A stretch of 64,000 bases of DNA from Candidatus Nanoarchaeia archaeon (GTDB lineage Archaea > Nanobdellota > Nanobdellia > Woesearchaeales > WJIZ01), in the NCBI GenBank assembly GCA_028279765.1, contig JANQND010000002.1, positions 83,913 through 147,912 on the forward strand. Reading direction: 5' to 3'. Below are positions 53,474-60,471 of this stretch, one piece after another. Below the pieces are notes generated by a model. The model saw only the letters and a list, made by a program, of their open reading frames with translations. It made no database searches and was not told the DNA's origin. Position 1 is the stretch's first letter, and the number at the start of each line of letters is the position of its first letter. The translations under genes and the position numbers were made by a program.

Positions 53474-54439
53474 TTATCTCTTGTATTCTGAAAGCCCTTG
53501 GTTTAGTTGTTGCAAAAATTGTGGAGTGTATTGTTTCCTTATTGTTGCTCCCCCGCTAGACTGACTCCCACCACCAAACCCTTGAAACTGGCCAGCGACT
53601 TTATGAACAACCTGGCCTATATTGATTTCAGAGTCATTGCAAATGACATTTAATTTTTGTACTTTTCTATCGGTTTCCAACACACAAACACCAACAGGCG
53701 TTTTCGTACTTTCGGCTAAGTAGCCAGCTATCATGTTAGTATAACCTCCTCTAAAGTTAGGGAAGTAACCATATGTTAAATGTGATAAAACCTCTTTCCT
53801 TTTATCAGCCATACTCTTTATTTCATCAAATCTACTAATTCCTTGATTATATCTTAATACTAATTCATCTATTGCTTCAGGGAAAGCACCTTCTTTGATT
53901 GCATAAGTAAGTGTTCTCTTGAACTTATTGTCTTTAATATTATATGCTAAGCCAAATTTAAGTATCTCTGCGTTTTTGTCTAATCTTTCTCCATGTCTTT
54001 CTCGTGCTAATTGAATCATCTTTGTTTCTTGTATTCCGTCGTTAAGTGACGCAATAGCTGGTATCATTACATCTAATCCGTTTTCTATCTCTACGTAAGC
54101 ACTTTCGCAACTTGAGATAGTTCCATCAATGGAAACTTTACTAAAAGGCAATTTTTCTGGAGTAAGGCCTTGTGGTAGATTATGCTGATCAAAGAAATGA
54201 GTACTAAAGCCAGGTCTTTTTTCCATCTCTAAGAATAATTGAGAATGTGTTGAGGAATCAACGGCTAAATCCACAAGATAAATCTCTCCTTCAGGCCCTT
54301 TTACAAATTGCGAGACAATATCAGGTAGGGTTCTTGGAGAAGTAAACGAAAAAAATGCATCTCCGACCGCATTAAGTATTGTAGCAACACCAAGTAGCCC
54401 ATCCGAGTCTCCCCCTCCAAAAATATAATTGGCCTTCAT
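53474..54439 (-). CDS. DHH-family phosphoesterase with altered DHH motif
   Basis: A 321-residue RecJ/NrnA-superfamily protein. Motif I is GGDSDG (D11, D13), motif II has D57 in VDLAVD, and motif IV has D134 in LNDG. Motif III reads DQH (84-86) where the family has DHH, and the DHHA1 glycine motif reads GFGGGSQSSGG where most have GGGH. Metal-binding acids remain, so it may still hydrolyse phosphodiesters such as short oligonucleotides or cyclic dinucleotides, or be altered in activity. A TACT-N7-AGTA palindrome lies just upstream of its TATA region. It converges on the YdjM-like gene. Confidence 0.8.
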   Translation of the reverse strand: MKANYIFGGGDSDGLLGVATILNAVGDAFFSFTSPRTLPDIVSQFVKGPEGEIYLVDLAVDSSTHSQLFLEMEKRPGFSTHFFDQHNLPQGLTPEKLPFSKVSIDGTISSCESAYVEIENGLDVMIPAIASLNDGIQETKMIQLARERHGERLDKNAEILKFGLAYNIKDNKFKRTLTYAIKEGAFPEAIDELVLRYNQGISRFDEIKSMADKRKEVLSHLTYGYFPNFRGGYTNMIAGYLAESTKTPVGVCVLETDRKVQKLNVICNDSEINIGQVVHKVAGQFQGFGGGSQSSGGATIRKQYTPQFLQQLNQGLSEYKR

Positions 54440-54473
54440 TTTACCAGTGTTATTGCACGAATTATAAAAAAGT

Positions 54474-54488
54474 TACTATCTTGTAGTA
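54474..54488. promoter_or_regulatory. TACT-N7-AGTA palindrome before the DHH gene
   Basis: TACTATCTTGTAGTA is an exact TACT-N7-AGTA dyad within the longer TTACTA/TAGTAA repeat. It sits beside the minus-strand TATA sequence (54461-54470). The same motif occurs in the HxlR promoter at 55047-55061, so the nearby HxlR protein may bind both. Confidence 0.55.
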
Positions 54489-54527
54489 AGAAAGAAAAGG
54501 GTGTATCAATTTTAAATTCAAATATTG

Positions 54528-54586
54528 GTTTGGTTGTCGTTCGCCAAGCTCTTTTCTTCTAACTTAAATTCAGCTCTCGACCAAAC
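54528..54586. repeat. Inverted repeat GTTTGGT/ACCAAAC
   Basis: Perfect 7-bp arms at 54528-54534 and 54580-54586 enclose a 45-nt loop, with AGCT in both inner flanks. It lies between the HxlR and DHH genes. It could be a terminator hairpin for HxlR or a small RNA. No ACA tail or C/D boxes were found. Confidence 0.35.
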
Positions 54587-54624
54587 TCTGCATATACCTA
54601 TTTAAGACAGTCTGCTAATGCAAT

Positions 54625-54999
54625 TCATCCAAAAACCTGTTTTGCCATCAAAAGCGATTCCTTCTTGTATTGCCTCTTATCAAAAATCTCAGAAGGGTGA
54701 TACTCAATAGAATACCGGGCAAGTTCATAGAGTATTCTTGCAAGCGCTTTGCCTTTCTCAGTCAGTGAATACTCGATGATGACGGGGCTTTTGCTAATAA
54801 TATTCTTCACAATAGTATTATCTTTTTCCATTTCCTTGAGCCGCGCGGAGAGCATCTTAGTGCTTAATTTTGGATTACGCTCCAGAAAATCCCTGAATCT
54901 GCGTTTACCGAAAAAGAGATCTCTAATAATATTAATCGTCCATTTCTTCCCTATGTGTTTGAGGGTATTTTCAATCGGGCATCGATCAGGTCCTGGCAT
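54625..54999 (-). CDS. HxlR-family redox-type regulator
   Basis: A 124-residue winged-helix regulator. The start MPGPDRCPIENTLKHIGKKW has the conserved N-terminal Cys (C7) and GKKW that define HxlR proteins, followed by the recognition region LSTKMLSARLKEMEKD and EYSLTEKGKAL wing. In bacteria, homologues such as YodB sense electrophiles or oxidation through this cysteine. It is divergent from a Cys-rich 97-residue protein across a gap with a TACT-N7-AGTA site, suggesting autoregulation and control of that protein. Confidence 0.88.
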   Translation of the reverse strand: MPGPDRCPIENTLKHIGKKWTINIIRDLFFGKRRFRDFLERNPKLSTKMLSARLKEMEKDNTIVKNIISKSPVIIEYSLTEKGKALARILYELARYSIEYHPSEIFDKRQYKKESLLMAKQVFG

Positions 55000-55001
55000 G
55001 G

Positions 55002-55061
55002 TCTTATTACCTTTTTGTTACAAAGAGTTTATATATAGAGTCTTATTACTTTTAGTTAGTA
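55002..55061. promoter_or_regulatory. HxlR-type operator region
   Basis: The gap between HxlR and the Cys-rich gene has TCTTATTACC at 55002-55011 and TCTTATTACT at 55041-55050 as direct repeats 39 bp apart. The second continues into an exact TACT-N7-AGTA palindrome (55047-55061). The TATA element of the plus gene is in GTATATATATTTAAG just beyond (55059-55073). Confidence 0.55.
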
Positions 55062-55109
55062 TATATATTTAAGTAAGTATATAAAATTTTCTAAACGGAG
55101 GAACAAAAA

Positions 55110-55403
55110 ATGGGAAACGACTGTAAAGATGAAAGTTGCTGCTGCAAAGAAGGATATTGTGAAATGTCAAGCGGAATGATGTGTCTTGCTGACAAAGCAT
55201 GGGGCGATCTCATGGCAGAAAAGATGAAAAAGCTCTGGGAAAAAGAGCGCGGCTCAAACATGGACGCTGCAGCAGAAGTAATTGTCAAGCATTCCATGGC
55301 CACCTGGAAGCACCGAATGGAAAAGCAGGACATGAAAGCAAATCTTCCTCAGGAAGAAATAGATAAGTTCAGAGAAGAACTGGGAAAGGTTATGAGCAAT
55401 TAA
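55110..55403 (+). CDS. Small protein with Cys-rich N-terminus, HxlR-linked
   Basis: A 97-residue soluble protein. The first 25 residues carry six cysteines (DCKDESCCCKEGYC, MMCLADK); the rest is predicted helical, ending EELGKVMSN. CGGAGG lies 12 nt before the ATG. The cysteines could bind metal or act as a thiol reserve. Divergence from an HxlR sensor fits a response to electrophiles or metals. No family recognised. Confidence 0.62.
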   Translation: MGNDCKDESCCCKEGYCEMSSGMMCLADKAWGDLMAEKMKKLWEKERGSNMDAAAEVIVKHSMATWKHRMEKQDMKANLPQEEIDKFREELGKVMSN

Positions 55404-55441
55404 TTTTTTGCTTCTCTTTCTTATTTTTCTTTCTTATTTTC
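55404..55441 (+). terminator. T-rich terminator
   Basis: A pyrimidine stretch with runs of up to six T (TTTTTTGCTTCTC, TTATTTTTCTTT) directly follows the stop of the Cys-rich gene. It ends that transcript. Confidence 0.45.
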
Positions 55442-55455
55442 TAATAAAATCAGCC

Positions 55456-55668
55456 CACTGGACACACCTATTCTTTATTTTTTCCGTAAATTAAGAGCTA
55501 ATTATCTAAAATTCTACTGGCACTGGACACCAGAGTATGCATGTGAGGTATATAAAGGAAAACCCCCATACTATCTCTTAGCTTGTCAAATGATAAGCAC
55601 CTCACTTCCTGGGGTAGTGGCCACGACTTCTTCGAACAACAGTGGCCCCTTAACCCATTATCTAAGGG
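55456..55668 (+). promoter_or_regulatory. RadA-operon promoter and structured leader
   Basis: This 300-bp gap (55404-55706) has a direct repeat CACTGGACAC at 55456-55465 and 55521-55530, 65 bp apart. The TATA box TATATAAAG is at about 55551-55559. The predicted leader (from about 55575) has two consecutive hairpins: GGCCAC/GTGGCC (55619-55624 and 55642-55647) and CCCTTA/TAAGGG (55647-55652 and 55663-55668). They lie ahead of the ribosome site and start codon at 55707, so they could control translation. Confidence 0.5.
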
Positions 55669-55706
55669 AAGGTGAAATAAAATCCGACAAGGAAGAGGTA
55701 GAAAAA

Positions 55707-56021
55707 ATGGAAAACACAAGACAACCTGAAAAGAAATTTAGCGCTGGTCCAATCAGTGCAGCCGTATGGAAAAATTCTGGCAAAAACAAAGAAGGCCAGG
55801 AAGTAGAATACCGAACCGTGACCCTGCAGAGGGGATATAAGGACAAAAACGACGAATGGCAGAATACGAGTTCTCTGAGAGTGAATGATCTGCCAAGAGC
55901 GGAGTTAGTCCTGAGGAAAGCATACGAATACATCGTTCTGAGGGATACGACAGATGCCGTATCCATACCAGAAAAACTGCTCTCCTCTCAGGAGCAGGCA
56001 TATGAAGAGATCGTTATGTGA
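55707..56021 (+). CDS. Small RadA-linked protein of unknown function
   Basis: A 104-residue protein. It starts MENTRQPEKKFSAGPISA and has an antiparallel pattern (VWKNSGKNKEG, EVEYRTVTLQRGYKDKNDEW, TSSLRVNDLPRAELVLRKAYEY), about four strands then a helix. That suggests a PC4-like or OB-like nucleic-acid-binding fold, by pattern only. AGGAAGAGG precedes the ATG at 55707. The earlier in-frame ATG (55590) would lie in the structured leader. RadA follows after 49 nt, so it may assist recombination. Confidence 0.6.
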   Translation: MENTRQPEKKFSAGPISAAVWKNSGKNKEGQEVEYRTVTLQRGYKDKNDEWQNTSSLRVNDLPRAELVLRKAYEYIVLRDTTDAVSIPEKLLSSQEQAYEEIVM

Positions 56022-56070
56022 TCTCTTCTACTATCAAAAAACAACCGAACAAACAGGAGGATGATACACC

Positions 56071-57105
56071 ATGAAACAAGAACTAGAGGCACCTATGCTG
56101 GAGCAAAAACCAAAAAAAGAAAAAGCCACAGCCATTTCTAAACCTAAAATGGCCGAAACCAAGGAAAAAACTCTCTCAGACTTACCGGGAGTAGGGGCAG
56201 CAACCGTCGAAAAGCTCGAGCTTGCAGGATTTGCAGATCTGATGTCTGTTGCCGTAGCAACACCCGGAGAGCTTATTGATGCATCAGGAGTAGGAGAAGG
56301 CGTTGCAAAAAAAATGATTGCTGCAGCGCGAACCATGCTTGACATGGGATTTTCCTCGGGGCTAGACCTTCTTGAAAAACGAAAGAACGTCATGAAAATC
56401 TCAACTGGAACCGAGGAATTAGACAAATTACTCGGCGGTGGCGTAGAAACAAACGGGATAACGGAGGCCTATGGCCAATACGGCTCAGGGAAATCCCAGA
56501 TTGCTCACGTGCTTGCGGTACGAGCCCAACTCCCTGTTGAAGAAGGAGGAACAGGCGGCCAGGTAATATTTATTGATACGGAATCAACGTTCAGGCCTGA
56601 GCGAATCGTAGAGATTGCAAAAGGGTGCAATATTGATCCGGATGAAGCGCTCAAGAATATCAAAGTAGCGCGAGCATATAACTCTGACCATCAGATGCTG
56701 CTTGCAGAAAAAGTTGAAGATATCATCAAAAAAGAAGGTCTCAGCATAAAGCTGGTTATTGTCGACTCCCTCACCGCACACTTTCGTGCAGAGTTTGTAG
56801 GAAGGGGAACTCTTGCAGACCGACAGCAAAAGCTCAACAAGCATATGCACATTTTAGCAAAACTTGCTGACACTCAAAACCTGTGCGTCTATGTGACCAA
56901 TCAGGTAATGGCAAAACCAGATCAATTCTTTGGTGATCCAACCGAGGCAATAGGCGGAAACATTGTAGGACACAATTCTCAAACAAGACTCTACATCAGA
57001 AAAGGAAAAAAAGGAACCCGGGTTGCAAAACTAGTGGATTCACCTTATCTTCCTGATGGAGAAGCAGGCTTTGTCATCACTCAGTCCGGCATTGAAGACA
57101 TTTAA
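56071..57105 (+). CDS. radA: Recombinase RadA
   Basis: The archaeal RecA/Rad51 homologue that performs strand exchange. The 344 residues have an N-terminal helix-hairpin-helix domain ([14 protein letters not shown], about 37-90), Walker A GQYGSGKS (135-142; usually GEFGSGKT), and Walker [15 protein letters not shown]. Loop residues [17 protein letters not shown] follow. A basic 30-residue extension precedes the HhH domain. A strong ribosome site AGGAGG lies upstream, so RadA is translated from its own start in the two-gene operon. Its 3' end overlaps the folK gene by 4 nt. Confidence 0.96.
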   Translation: MKQELEAPMLEQKPKKEKATAISKPKMAETKEKTLSDLPGVGAATVEKLELAGFADLMSVAVATPGELIDASGVGEGVAKKMIAAARTMLDMGFSSGLDLLEKRKNVMKISTGTEELDKLLGGGVETNGITEAYGQYGSGKSQIAHVLAVRAQLPVEEGGTGGQVIFIDTESTFRPERIVEIAKGCNIDPDEALKNIKVARAYNSDHQMLLAEKVEDIIKKEGLSIKLVIVDSLTAHFRAEFVGRGTLADRQQKLNKHMHILAKLADTQNLCVYVTNQVMAKPDQFFGDPTEAIGGNIVGHNSQTRLYIRKGKKGTRVAKLVDSPYLPDGEAGFVITQSGIEDI

Positions 57106-57581
57106 TGCCTTACTTTTTTTATTATATATTTTTCTTTAATTTTTTCTTCAATCACAGAAAACTTCTTTTGAGACATCGGATCGACAATATCGGGATCTAA
57201 ATCCAATAAAGGAACCAAAACAAAATCTCTCTTCTTCATTTCTTTATGAGGAATAGTAAGCCCTCTCTCGTCAATAATATCAGAGCCATAAAGAAGAATA
57301 TCCAGATCAATCGTTCGGGGCCCGTTTTTTTCACTCCTCTCTCTATTTAGCTTTTTCTCTATAGTAAGCAGTACCTCTAACAATTCCTCTGGAGAGCGCT
57401 CTGTCTTTATTCGTACAACAAGATTACAAAAATATCCCTGGTCTTCCATTCCAAAAGGACGAGTCTCATACCAGGGAGACTCTTCAACTTTGCCAAAATG
57501 AGAGTGTAATAACTCAACACCTCGAGAAATATTCTGCTTGGCATCAATATTTGACCCTATTCCTATATACACAATAACCAT
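57102..57581 (-). CDS. folK: Dihydropterin pyrophosphokinase (HPPK)
   Basis: Transfers pyrophosphate from ATP to 6-hydroxymethyl-7,8-dihydropterin. The 159-residue protein starts [16 protein letters not shown], has the [21 protein letters not shown] region and the signature [18 protein letters not shown]. This is the bacterial-type FolK; many archaea use the unrelated MptE. It is the last gene of the CADD-folP-folK operon, 2 nt from folP. Confidence 0.94.
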   Translation of the reverse strand: MVIVYIGIGSNIDAKQNISRGVELLHSHFGKVEESPWYETRPFGMEDQGYFCNLVVRIKTERSPEELLEVLLTIEKKLNRERSEKNGPRTIDLDILLYGSDIIDERGLTIPHKEMKKRDFVLVPLLDLDPDIVDPMSQKKFSVIEEKIKEKYIIKKVRH

Positions 57582-57583
57582 CT

Positions 57584-58399
57584 TCAGGAACTTCGAATAG
57601 CATCAACAATTTGCACTGCTCTTTTGCACTCCTTTACATCATGCACCCGTATAATCCGGGCGCCATTCATAATAGCAACAACATTTGAGGCAATCGTGCC
57701 TTCCAGTCGCTCATCAACGTCAATATCACTTATTTTTCCAATGAATGACTTTCTCGAAGTCCCAATAAGCAAGGGAACGCCTAGCGAAGAAAACTCCTCC
57801 AATTTCTTCAGGATCTGCAAATTATGCTCGACTGTCTTTCCAAATCCAATACCTGGATCAACAATAACCCCATCAATACCGGCATTTCTCGCAGCAGAAA
57901 TTCTCTCCTCGAAAAAAGAGATAATATCTTCTACTACATCAGTATAGGTAGGGCTTTGCTGCATAGATCTCGGCTCTCCCTGCATATGCATGATAACCAC
58001 AGAAGCATTATATTCAGAAATAACCTGCATCATCTTCTCATCGGCAAGCCCGGTAATATCATTAATTACCTGTGCCCCTAGTTTAAGACACTCGCGGGCA
58101 ACACCTGGTTTTTGCGTATCAATAGAAAGAACTACATCAACCTCAGAAGCAAGCCTTTTCAAAACAGGAAGAATGCGTTTAAGCTCTTCTTCCTCTGATA
58201 CCGGATCCGACCCCGGCCGTGAACTTTCTGCACCAATATCAATGATGGTTGCCCCTTGTGCAATCATTTCCTTGGCATGACTCACAGCCTTGTCGACATC
58301 AGTATAGAGGCCTCCATCGGAAAAAGAATCTGGGGTAACATTAAGTATCCCCATGATTTCTGTTCGGTTAGGATCTAATACATAATCGCCTAGTTTCAT
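57584..58399 (-). CDS. folP: Dihydropteroate synthase
   Basis: Joins the dihydropterin pyrophosphate to p-aminobenzoate. The 271-residue TIM barrel shows MGILNVTPDSFSDGG (near residue 16), TIIDIGAESSRPG, a middle DPGIGFGKTVEHN and LIGTSRKSFIG, then the C-terminal RVHDVKECKRAVQI. It is the bacterial type and starts directly after the CADD-like gene (one base apart). Its substrate pABA may come from that neighbour. Confidence 0.95.
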   Translation of the reverse strand: MKLGDYVLDPNRTEIMGILNVTPDSFSDGGLYTDVDKAVSHAKEMIAQGATIIDIGAESSRPGSDPVSEEEELKRILPVLKRLASEVDVVLSIDTQKPGVARECLKLGAQVINDITGLADEKMMQVISEYNASVVIMHMQGEPRSMQQSPTYTDVVEDIISFFEERISAARNAGIDGVIVDPGIGFGKTVEHNLQILKKLEEFSSLGVPLLIGTSRKSFIGKISDIDVDERLEGTIASNVVAIMNGARIIRVHDVKECKRAVQIVDAIRSS

Positions 58400-59089
58400 T
58401 TAGGCGGCCATAGCATTTTCCTGCATGATTCCATCAAGGAAGGCCCACTGCGCATCCAGGCTTTTCTTAAAGCTTCTGTGCACTTTTTTCTGCAGCGCAT
58501 CAGATCTGGCTAACTCTTTAAGAATATCCCTCCATACCTGAGAATGCTTAATATCAGCAACCATGTGCTCGTTAAAAAACTCCAGCCCTTCTTTAGAAGT
58601 AATGCCATAATGTTTCTTTAAACCCTGTTTCTTGGTTTTAGCAATTTCAGACACCTGTGCCTCATAAGCCAAAATGCATCCAATACCTTCCAAAAAGCTC
58701 TCAGCAGTAGAATTCTCAAATTGCTTAAGAAGTGCAGAGGTTTTAGCAGCAACTTTTGAATTGACCACGTCCTTTCTTTTTATACCAAGGCTCAGGCAAA
58801 ACTGCATCCAAAGCTCTGCATGCGGCTTCTGCTTTCGAATACCTCCGATCTCCTCTTCAATAAGATTCCCCAGCATTTTTCTTCGCAGAGCAGAATCCGT
58901 ACATTTACCATAGACTGTAGCAACAAATCGTGGAAAATGATCCGTAAAATGAAAATACTGTTTCGCATAATCATCAAGTGCATCTTTCGGAACTGTCCCC
59001 TCGTTCCACATCTGATAGAAGGGATGCAATAGAAGACTTCTTTTTTGCATATCTTTTTCTAAACCACCTAAAAATTGTTTCATATTCAT
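58400..59089 (-). CDS. CADD-like di-iron protein, probable p-aminobenzoate synthase
   Basis: A 229-residue heme-oxygenase-fold protein of the TenA/PqqC/CADD group. Aligned by eye to Chlamydia CADD, the di-iron ligands are E79, H90, E143, H175, D179 and H182. The sacrificial tyrosine of CADD aligns with Y25 in LHPFYQMW, and the lysine that aids the reaction aligns with K153. CADD makes p-aminobenzoate from its own tyrosine using oxygen, replacing PabA/B/C. The location directly before folP and folK supports that role here. It has a strong ribosome site (GGGGGAG) and its own TATA box. If correct, each protein molecule works only once. Other members of the fold do different chemistry, so the function is a strong inference. 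Confidence 0.8.
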   Translation of the reverse strand: MNMKQFLGGLEKDMQKRSLLLHPFYQMWNEGTVPKDALDDYAKQYFHFTDHFPRFVATVYGKCTDSALRRKMLGNLIEEEIGGIRKQKPHAELWMQFCLSLGIKRKDVVNSKVAAKTSALLKQFENSTAESFLEGIGCILAYEAQVSEIAKTKKQGLKKHYGITSKEGLEFFNEHMVADIKHSQVWRDILKELARSDALQKKVHRSFKKSLDAQWAFLDGIMQENAMAA

Positions 59090-59130
59090 ACTATCTCCCC
59101 CGATAATGATAACTAAGGACCGCAGGCACG

Positions 59131-59140
59131 ATATATAAAG
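59131..59140 (-). promoter_or_regulatory. TATA box of the CADD-folP-folK operon
   Basis: Read on the minus strand, CTTTATATAT lies about 42-51 nt upstream of the CADD start at 59089. The leader then carries GGGGGAG, an unusually strong ribosome site for this genome. Confidence 0.5.
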
Positions 59141-59190
59141 TTTGTCCTTGATTTGACTCTATCAATTGGTCTTCAAAAAGTCTTTGCTAC

Positions 59191-59538
59191 TTATTCTGAG
59201 GATACACTTACCGAAACAGAATCAGCATGATCGAGCGCATGAGGCTTATCCACTTCAACATTGGCTCGCAGCACTCTCTTATCCTTCATCACGACTTTAA
59301 GAATACTATCAGCCAATTTCTCTAAAAGAAAAAACGTAGATTGTTCAACATTTTCCATGATCCGCTTAGTAATATCCGCATAGTCTACGGAAGAGCTAAG
59401 AGTATCACTTTTAATAGCTTCCTTGGCATCAAAATCAAGGACAACATTGATGATTATTTCCTGCTTCTTCTTTCTCTCTTCTTCATAAGCACCGATAATT
59501 GCCCGCGTGCGCAGATTTTTTATCCTTATCTGAGCCAT
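59191..59538 (-). CDS. folB: Dihydroneopterin aldolase
   Basis: Cleaves dihydroneopterin to 6-hydroxymethyl-dihydropterin. The 115-residue protein has the family layout: IKNLRTRAIIGAYEEER, then VVLDFDAKEA, VDYADITKRIM and a LEKLADSILKVV helix, ending in SVSVSSE. The ATG at 59538 gives MAQIRIKN; a GTG at 59544 overlapping the folE stop is an alternative start. It is bacterial-type FolB. It follows folE directly. Confidence 0.88.
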   Translation of the reverse strand: MAQIRIKNLRTRAIIGAYEEERKKKQEIIINVVLDFDAKEAIKSDTLSSSVDYADITKRIMENVEQSTFFLLEKLADSILKVVMKDKRVLRANVEVDKPHALDHADSVSVSVSSE

Positions 59539-59540
59539 TT

Positions 59541-60080
59541 TCACAAAATAAGGCTTAAGAACTCCTGCCTCGTAGGCTCAGAATCCCTAAAGCACCCCAG
59601 CATGCAGCTTGTTTTCACGAGGGAATTTTGTTTTTCATCATCTGAGAGGATCATGCACAAATGTTTTGCTTCAATAATAACCCCTACTCCTTTAGGTTTT
59701 AAATGCTCCATAATAGCATTGGCGATCTGAGTAGTGAGATTCTCCTGTATTTGTAGTCTCTTTGAAAAAGCATCCACCACTTTGATTATTTTTGAGAGCC
59801 CGATCACTTTTCCATTGGGAATATATGCGACATGGCACTTCCCCAGAAAAGGCAAAAGGTGATGTTCACACAGCGAATAGATCTCAATATCTTTGACCAC
59901 AACCATTTCATCAATATCTGACTCAAACAGAGAACTGCTAATGAGCTCCTTTATGTTTTTCCCATACCCTCTCGTCAAATAAGAAAACGCCTTTGCCGCT
60001 CTTCTTGGAGTATCCACTAAGCCATCCCTATTGAGATCCTCTCCTGTTTCAGAAAGTAACTTTCTGTAAGCCTCTTCCAT
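59541..60080 (-). CDS. folE: GTP cyclohydrolase I (type IA)
   Basis: First step of pterin synthesis, GTP to dihydroneopterin triphosphate. The 179-residue protein has the zinc site C71, H74 and C142 ([16 protein letters not shown]), plus [10 protein letters not shown] and [16 protein letters not shown]. Most archaea that make pterins use the unrelated MptA/FolE2, so this FolE is probably of bacterial origin. It heads a folE-folB operon with TATA element CTATTTATATAGC at 60111-60123. Confidence 0.95.
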   Translation of the reverse strand: MEEAYRKLLSETGEDLNRDGLVDTPRRAAKAFSYLTRGYGKNIKELISSSLFESDIDEMVVVKDIEIYSLCEHHLLPFLGKCHVAYIPNGKVIGLSKIIKVVDAFSKRLQIQENLTTQIANAIMEHLKPKGVGVIIEAKHLCMILSDDEKQNSLVKTSCMLGCFRDSEPTRQEFLSLIL

Positions 60081-60147
60081 AAGTACCCCCTCAAAAGAAT
60101 AAGCATAAATCTATTTATATAGCTTGTGCAAAAAAGAAAGAAAAGAT

Positions 60148-60360
60148 TTAACTGCAATCCTTGCACTGAGGTGCAAAAAATCCCAGTAATCCTTTAAGGA
60201 CGAAAATTACTCCAATAAACATTGCCCAGGAAACTACTCCGTACATTTCATTGAGGATAACTAAAATACCCAGCACTAGCATCATTGTACTAAAGCATTT
60301 CTTACACATACCGCAACAGCCTCCACAGGTTTTTCCTGCTTCTTCAACTTTTTTTGCCAT
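60148..60360 (-). CDS. Small Cys-rich membrane protein
   Basis: A 70-residue protein. The N-terminal 25 residues carry a cysteine cluster CGGCCGMCKKC, followed by two hydrophobic segments (about 24-41, 44-62) and a final CKDC. I chose the ATG at 60360 because the minus-strand GAGGTGAT lies just before it. Its two ends with paired cysteines could bind metal or an Fe-S centre at the membrane. No family recognised. Confidence 0.6.
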   Translation of the reverse strand: MAKKVEEAGKTCGGCCGMCKKCFSTMMLVLGILVILNEMYGVVSWAMFIGVIFVLKGLLGFFAPQCKDCS

Positions 60361-60386
60361 GAGTATCACCTCTTCTCTCTCATAGG

Positions 60387-60409
60387 GCAATATTGTATAT
60401 AAATATTGC
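60387..60409. promoter_or_regulatory. Palindromic TATA region
   Basis: GCAATATT (60387-60394) and AATATTGC (60402-60409) form a perfect 8-bp inverted repeat around GTATATA. It lies between the divergent small membrane protein and TrhO genes. It could be a promoter for the minus gene, with dyad arms as operator half-sites. Confidence 0.5.
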
Positions 60410-60471
60410 TAAACTCTCTCTTCCCGGACGCAACCCCAATATTTAAAAAATACTACGCAATCTCCAATCTT

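Noticed and set aside
54528..54586. Inverted repeat as a tRNA or H/ACA RNA
   Set aside because: There is no cloverleaf and no ACA box. Only a 7-bp stem is present.
55590..55706. Upstream ATG giving a 143-residue RadA-linked protein
   Set aside because: The extra 39 residues are encoded across two hairpins and have no protein-like pattern, while a ribosome site precedes the ATG at 55707.
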